Assembly: GCA_023212725.1 (NCBI GenBank) | Contig: JALBYF010000003.1 | Span: forward strand, 248,001-312,000 | Direction: 5' to 3' | Origin: Tranzscheliella williamsii | Taxonomy: Eukaryota > Basidiomycota > Ustilaginomycetes > Ustilaginales > Ustilaginaceae | DNA length: 64,000 bases | Shown here: piece by piece, positions 59,801-64,000 of the stretch | Position numbering within the stretch: position 1 is the stretch's first letter | How the letters are laid out: each line of letters begins with the position of its first letter | Notes under the pieces: model-generated | What the model was told of the DNA's origin: nothing | The model's database searches: none | The model's input: only the letters and a program-made list of their open reading frames with translations | Position numbers and translations under genes: made by a program

Positions 59801-60838
59801 CTAGACCTTTTCGGCGTCCATGAGGCGCATCGCGGTCTCGAAGGCGAAGAGCGCGGCGGCGTTGGTAGGGAACGCGCGCAGGAGGCAGGGGACGAAGCCT
59901 GTGTAGAACGCGCGGATGCGGCGCGCGACCGAAGCGGTAGGCCCCGGGCTGTCCCAGACGGCACGGACCGCGGCGGGCAGAGAGGCATAGCGGGGATTGT
60001 GGATGGCGTCTGCCATCATGCGGTTCTTGACTGTGTCTGCAGGGAACGCGGTGATCCAGAAGAGCTCTGCCGCGAGGCCTGCGGAGAGGAAGGTGATGGT
60101 GGCGGGGGGGAGGTGCCATGCGGATCCGTTGTGGGCGGTGAGTTGGAGCTGGATCCACTCGTACGAGCCGAACATGACGGCGAACGAGGAGCGGAAGGCG
60201 AGGGTAGCGGGGAGGGCGTGCCAGAGGCCGCGGGGGCCGTGGGCGGCTGTGATTTGGCGGATGCAGTCGAGCGGGCCTGCGAACTGCTGGGCGGGGGTGG
60301 GGGCGCGGAGGGTGATGCGCTGGGTCTGCATCTGCAGTTTTGCCTTGACCAGTTCGACCGGGGTGGTGACCAGCGCGTTGGTCCAGCCTGCCAGCAGGCC
60401 CGCGAGCGCGTGGTAGCGCACGGGGAGCGCTTCGCCCGTCCCCACCCCGCGCGCGCGCGCCAGCACGCGCCGGTAGTTGTGCAAACTACCCAACAGCACC
60501 GCATCCGTCACCGCCCACCCCACCGCAGGCGGCGACGCCCCCTTGTACAACCCCAACAGCGTCTCCCGCCGCACCAGCTGCACAAAACAGTCCATCGCAC
60601 CCGCATACGTCCCCATCGCTGAACACTGCATCCGCACCTTGATCGTGTCGAACGGATGCCCCACCACCAGCTTCGTCAACCCCGACACCGTCCCCCCCAC
60701 AAACCCCTTCACCGACGTCCCCTCCTCCCGCCCCCGCGCCCCCTTCCCCGCCCCGCCCGCTACCACCGTCGCTGTCGCGCTCGTTCCACCATACCCCGCA
60801 GCCTGCATGCCCTCTCCCTGCACGCCAGCCAGTGCCAT
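59801..60838 (-). CDS. Mitochondrial carrier family protein
   Basis: 345 residues from the ATG at 60838; a much longer open frame continues upstream, but the carrier fold begins soon after this Met. Three repeats carry the PxDxxK/R signature: GHPFDTIKVRMQ, TTPVELVKAKLQ (Glu for Asp) and AFPADTVKNRMM, each followed by the matrix-helix pattern, with LLGLYKGASPP, GPRGLWHALPATLAFRS and the final FYTGFVPCLLRAFPTNAAALFAFE. Six membrane helices are expected in the inner mitochondrial membrane. The substrate is not certain; the helix sequences are nearest to carnitine/acylcarnitine and basic amino-acid type carriers. It diverges from DOT1 and converges on SCD6 (187 bp between stops). It is strongly GC-rich at third positions. 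Confidence 0.88.
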   Translation of the reverse strand: MALAGVQGEGMQAAGYGGTSATATVVAGGAGKGARGREEGTSVKGFVGGTVSGLTKLVVGHPFDTIKVRMQCSAMGTYAGAMDCFVQLVRRETLLGLYKGASPPAVGWAVTDAVLLGSLHNYRRVLARARGVGTGEALPVRYHALAGLLAGWTNALVTTPVELVKAKLQMQTQRITLRAPTPAQQFAGPLDCIRQITAAHGPRGLWHALPATLAFRSSFAVMFGSYEWIQLQLTAHNGSAWHLPPATITFLSAGLAAELFWITAFPADTVKNRMMADAIHNPRYASLPAAVRAVWDSPGPTASVARRIRAFYTGFVPCLLRAFPTNAAALFAFETAMRLMDAEKV

Positions 60839-61364
60839 ACTGAGCCAAGGTAGTGCGGTTGGTGGTGCACAGCAACCCCCACACGTCCAAATGTGAATCG
60901 TGAATCTTCTCGCCGCCTCCTCTCGGCGTGGAGGCCAGCCAAGCCGATCTAACAGCGCCGAAGTGGAAAAAAAGCCTAGCTGGCGTGTAAGCCCGCCCTG
61001 AAGGAGCTTCCCTCGCGGGCGGTCTAACACTGGCTGCATCTTGCATGAGCGCCTGACACGGCCATGCTGCGACGTCGGCGGGACGGCAGCAATAGAAGCA
61101 TCTGCACGTCTGCGTCCCCCCACCGCCACCACCACCATTGCCTGCCTCTTCTTGCCCTTGCAACTCTTTTCACTTCTTCCATCTACTGTTGCCTCGTGCC
61201 CACATCCTCCGGCATCGTCTTGCGTCTTCTCATCTGCCCCCGGTCCTGCTGCAACAGCCGCGCAACTCCCACGACACTGCTCGCACCGTGGTATGGCGAC
61301 ATCGCTCTCTCCGTAGACCAGCCGCCGGAAGGACTTGTCCCGAGACTGGCTGTCCAGCAACGGC
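60839..61364. promoter_or_regulatory. Divergent promoter region between the carrier and DOT1
   Basis: 526 bp shared by both starts, with a 7-codon upstream ORF for DOT1 at 61293-61316. Confidence 0.5.
61293..61316 (+). promoter_or_regulatory. DOT1: 7-codon upstream ORF before DOT1
   Basis: ATG at 61293 with G at -3 and +4, stop TAG at 61314-61316, 49 nt before the DOT1 ATG at 61365. Confidence 0.35.
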
Positions 61365-63725
61365 ATGATCAACTTCTTTGGGAAGAGTGCCAAGCCGTCT
61401 TCCTCCAGCCCAGCAGCGTCTTCTCCGACCGCTTCGTCTTCCTCCACCCAGAAGCCAGGCTCGAACGGCAGCTCTGGAACCACTGCCCAGAAGAGGACGA
61501 AGCCGTCTACGCCGGCAGTAATCACCGTCACCACCAAGAAGGCGGTCCAGCCCAAACCGAAGCCTGCCGAGCCCAGGGACCCGATAGCAGCGCTCTCTGG
61601 CTTTCGCCCCACCAATGCGTTGCCCGAGGAGAAGCGCCGTCGCATCATCGAAGAGCGCCTCGCTGCGCAGAACCAGAAGTCGATCGAGTCCAGCCTTGAA
61701 AGCCAGCTGCGCGCTCCCACCAAGGCCGCTAGGAAGAGGCCGAAGCCCGCAACCAGCTCGAAGCAAGCCGCTCGAGCCGGCGCCAACGGTCCGTCCGGTC
61801 CGGCATCCAAGAAGAGCAGAAAGCGCATCGTAGATTCTGACGACAGCGGGGCGGATGGCGTCTCGTCCCGGCGCACCAGCCGCGCTCCGTCGACACCGCG
61901 CGGGTCCAAGCGTGCTAGCGCCGACCCGCATCCGGCGTCGGACAGCTACCAGAAGGTGGGCAGAGAGGGCGTCCGTGCCAACTACACCGTGCCCAGAGAC
62001 ATCTTAGCCCCCTCATCGCCCGCTGCATCCGACCTTGACTCACTGGCCACGACCCCGGATCCCGAGGCTGCCCCCACGGCCGCTGCACCAACGGACGCGT
62101 CAAACGGAGCGTCGGGACACGCCCGCATCGTTTCATCTGCCGACATTGTCGTCAACAACATCAAGGCTTTCGGGCCCTACTTCCACGGGCTGGGTGAGGC
62201 GCCGCGAGCGGTGCTAGAGTATCCCGGAACCGAGGCTCGCGAAGAGTATCTCCTGCTTGTGCCCAAGGATGCCGACGAGTACGACCCGTTAATGGAGCTC
62301 CTGGCGACCGTGCGCACCATTGTCACCCACTACCTCAACCCGGAGCAGCGCGCCGCCTTTGGCCCGCTCGAAGGGCTGGAGGTCTCTAGCAATGCCGGCA
62401 TGATCCTGCCCGGCTCAGCCGTCAACACCTCCTCGGTCGTTTCTTCGGAGGCCAAGCTGACTGCAGGCATCCAAGCTGCCGCGGCCAACGGCCTCAACGG
62501 CGCGCGTGCTCGGTCCGCAGACCTTCTGGATCACGAGCCGAACAAAGCCGTCCGTAACGGCACGAGAGACGCCCAGACCCCCGAGCCAGGCCTTGGCTCT
62601 TCCCGCACGGCGCCTGCTTCGCCGTCACGGTCTGCTGGTGGCACGGCGTCGTCGTCGGTAGCCAGGACGGTGCTTGTGCAGAACGCTCTGCTCCGTCTCG
62701 GTTCGCCGACGCCCACCGACTCGTCGCTGACCCCGGCGTCGCCGATCGCCTCGCAGGTCTCGGATGCGTCCACGACCACGGACCCGGACTCGATCCTGCG
62801 CTCGTTCACCAAAGCGCGCAACCGGCGCGATGGGCCGTTGTTCATGCGCACGCTCGCGCGCTTCAACGAAGAGCTGCTGCGGCTCAAGGAGGCGGATGCG
62901 ATCCGGCCCAACATTGTGGCGCTCGGCGCGTCTACCGGCGTACCGGAAGGCATCTGGAGGTTGATCCAGGACCAGGTGTATGCACGCGTCGTCGGCCCAC
63001 GGGTCGAGGAGCTGGGGCGGTACCAGGCGTTTAGCGACAATGTCTACGGCGAGCTGCTGCCGCGGTTCATGTCGGAGATTGCGCAGCTCACGCGGCTGGG
63101 GCCGGGCAAGGTGTTTGTGGACCTCGGCTCGGGGGTGGGCAACCTGCTGATCCAGACGAGCCTGCAGACGGGCGCGGACGCGTACGGGTGCGAGATGATG
63201 CCCATCCCCGCCGGGCTCGCGGGGCGGCAGATCGAGGAGGCGCAGCTGCGGTGGCGGCAGTGGGGGCTGCGCGGCGGCGCGGCCGTCGAGGCGTGGACGG
63301 GCGACTTTGGCGAGCACGCCGGCGTGCGCGAGGTGCTCAAGCGCGCCCATGTGGTCCTGGTCAACAACTATGCCTTCCTGCCGCGCACCAACGAAAACCT
63401 CTCGCTTCTCTTCCTCGATCTCCCCGACGGCGCCCAGGTGGTCTCGCTCAAGCCGTTCGTCCCGCCCGACTTCCGCCTGACCGAGCGCACGCTCTCCAGC
63501 CCGCTCGCCATCCTCCGCGTCACCGAACGTCTCTACACCTCGGGCTGCGTCAGCTGGGCCGACGGCGGCGGAAAGTACTACATCCAGACCGTCGACCGCA
63601 GCCTCGTCCGCGACTTCCTCCAGCGCCGCTCCGAACAGCACCCGCGCGCCCGGGGCGGCGACGTCAGCAGGAAGCGCTGGAAGGCCACCCTCGACGACGA
63701 CGACGAGGACAATGACAGCAGCTAA
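61365..63725 (+). CDS. DOT1: Histone H3 Lys-79 methyltransferase Dot1
   Basis: 786 residues from the ATG at 61365; an upstream in-frame TTG is not a start. The first ~260 residues are disordered, Lys/Ser/Pro-rich and basic, likely a histone- and DNA-binding tail. The Dot1 methyltransferase domain occupies about 480-775. It includes VYGELLPRF near 560, motif I VFVDLGSGVGNLLIQ near 585 (S-adenosylmethionine binding), the Glu-containing strand YGCEMMPIP, the VNNYAFLPRTNENL loop near 666 with the conserved NNYAF, and LSSPLAILRVTERLY with the family's final strands. It methylates H3K79 in the nucleosome core and acts in silencing and the DNA-damage response. The C-terminus ends in an acidic Asp run. 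Divergent from the mitochondrial carrier; its 3' half is very GC-rich. Confidence 0.95.
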   Translation: MINFFGKSAKPSSSSPAASSPTASSSSTQKPGSNGSSGTTAQKRTKPSTPAVITVTTKKAVQPKPKPAEPRDPIAALSGFRPTNALPEEKRRRIIEERLAAQNQKSIESSLESQLRAPTKAARKRPKPATSSKQAARAGANGPSGPASKKSRKRIVDSDDSGADGVSSRRTSRAPSTPRGSKRASADPHPASDSYQKVGREGVRANYTVPRDILAPSSPAASDLDSLATTPDPEAAPTAAAPTDASNGASGHARIVSSADIVVNNIKAFGPYFHGLGEAPRAVLEYPGTEAREEYLLLVPKDADEYDPLMELLATVRTIVTHYLNPEQRAAFGPLEGLEVSSNAGMILPGSAVNTSSVVSSEAKLTAGIQAAAANGLNGARARSADLLDHEPNKAVRNGTRDAQTPEPGLGSSRTAPASPSRSAGGTASSSVARTVLVQNALLRLGSPTPTDSSLTPASPIASQVSDASTTTDPDSILRSFTKARNRRDGPLFMRTLARFNEELLRLKEADAIRPNIVALGASTGVPEGIWRLIQDQVYARVVGPRVEELGRYQAFSDNVYGELLPRFMSEIAQLTRLGPGKVFVDLGSGVGNLLIQTSLQTGADAYGCEMMPIPAGLAGRQIEEAQLRWRQWGLRGGAAVEAWTGDFGEHAGVREVLKRAHVVLVNNYAFLPRTNENLSLLFLDLPDGAQVVSLKPFVPPDFRLTERTLSSPLAILRVTERLYTSGCVSWADGGGKYYIQTVDRSLVRDFLQRRSEQHPRARGGDVSRKRWKATLDDDDEDNDSS

Positions 63726-64000
63726 CCCTTGCCCCATCCGACCGGCCCAGCGGCCAAGCCTTCACATCGCCGTAGGCTGCACATGGCCGCATTTGCCCAC
63801 CGCGTTCACCGTAGTTCCTTTGTGGAGCGGCGGCAGATGCGGCGGCTGGGTGGGCAGCGGGTCGGCGGCACATTCGCAGACGTGCATGTCGTAATAAAAT
63901 GATTGTCATTATCGCCATAGGCGGGCATGGCGTGGAAGTTGTACGGTGAGATAGAGGTGGATGGGACTAGAGACGCTTCTGCAGCTGGTGTGAGGCGTCC
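63726..64000. other. 3' flank of DOT1 to the window end
   Basis: 275 bp with no recognised gene; AATAAAA at 63893-63899 could serve as the polyadenylation signal. Confidence 0.4.

Noticed and set aside
59801..61909. Extended 702-codon form of the mitochondrial carrier
   Set aside because: The extension overlaps DOT1 antisense and the DOT1 promoter; the carrier fold starts at the ATG at 60838.
62625..63737. 370-codon minus-strand frame antisense to DOT1
   Set aside because: Codon-shadow of the GC-rich DOT1 3' half; its Arg/Leu/Ala/Val bias and lack of domains fit that.

Overview
This is nuclear DNA from a basidiomycete fungus, most likely of the smut lineage (Ustilaginomycotina). The genes are large and mostly intronless, and the few introns I can place are 72, 87, 80 and 316 nt. 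The DNA is fairly GC-rich, intergenic spaces are 0.2-2.5 kb, and the conserved proteins (SPT16, ATG8, TOM1/HUWE1, CUL4, eIF5, Lon, RSC, DOT1) read as fungal. The smut placement is inference; species is not assigned. There are no rRNA genes, CRISPR arrays, bacterial-type operons or recognisable transposons.

Layout. 0-2.2 kb: the 5'-open end of an HNH-nuclease-like gene with an apparent frameshift, then a two-exon alkyltransferase-like DNA repair gene. 2.4-7.3 kb: SPT16 (-) and ATG8 (+), head to head. 8.7-19.5 kb: a PP4 regulatory subunit 1-like HEAT protein and an OPT oligopeptide transporter, both +. 19.6-34.8 kb: class II cAMP phosphodiesterase and a giant TOM1/HUWE1-type protein, both -. 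35.8-38.2 kb: CUL4 (+), sharing a promoter region with the TOM1-type gene. 40.7-47.7 kb: a secreted ferritin-like (Rds1-type) protein, an MGST3-type MAPEG enzyme, a DUF1776-like protein and eIF5. 49.8-59.6 kb: a Lon protease with a peroxisomal C-terminus, an RSC1/2-like bromodomain-BAH protein and an SCD6/LSM14 translation repressor, all +. 59.8-63.7 kb: a mitochondrial carrier (-) and DOT1 (+), head to head.

These are mainly housekeeping genes and not one pathway. Loose themes are chromatin (SPT16, RSC, DOT1), ubiquitin/proteolysis/autophagy (TOM1-type, CUL4, Lon, ATG8), signalling (PDE1, PP4 subunit) and translation (eIF5, SCD6).

The most unusual item is the TOM1/HUWE1-type gene. It keeps the N-terminal armadillo region, UBA, acidic tract and ubiquitin-binding motifs, but it stops before the catalytic HECT domain, and no HECT remnant is visible in the 2.2 kb downstream. 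Also notable are short upstream ORFs before several genes (OPT, CUL4, DOT1, PP4 subunit), an SRL peroxisomal signal on Lon, a 316-nt intron in SCD6 whose retention would leave only the LSm domain, and a dense cluster of dyad repeats near 15.0 kb.
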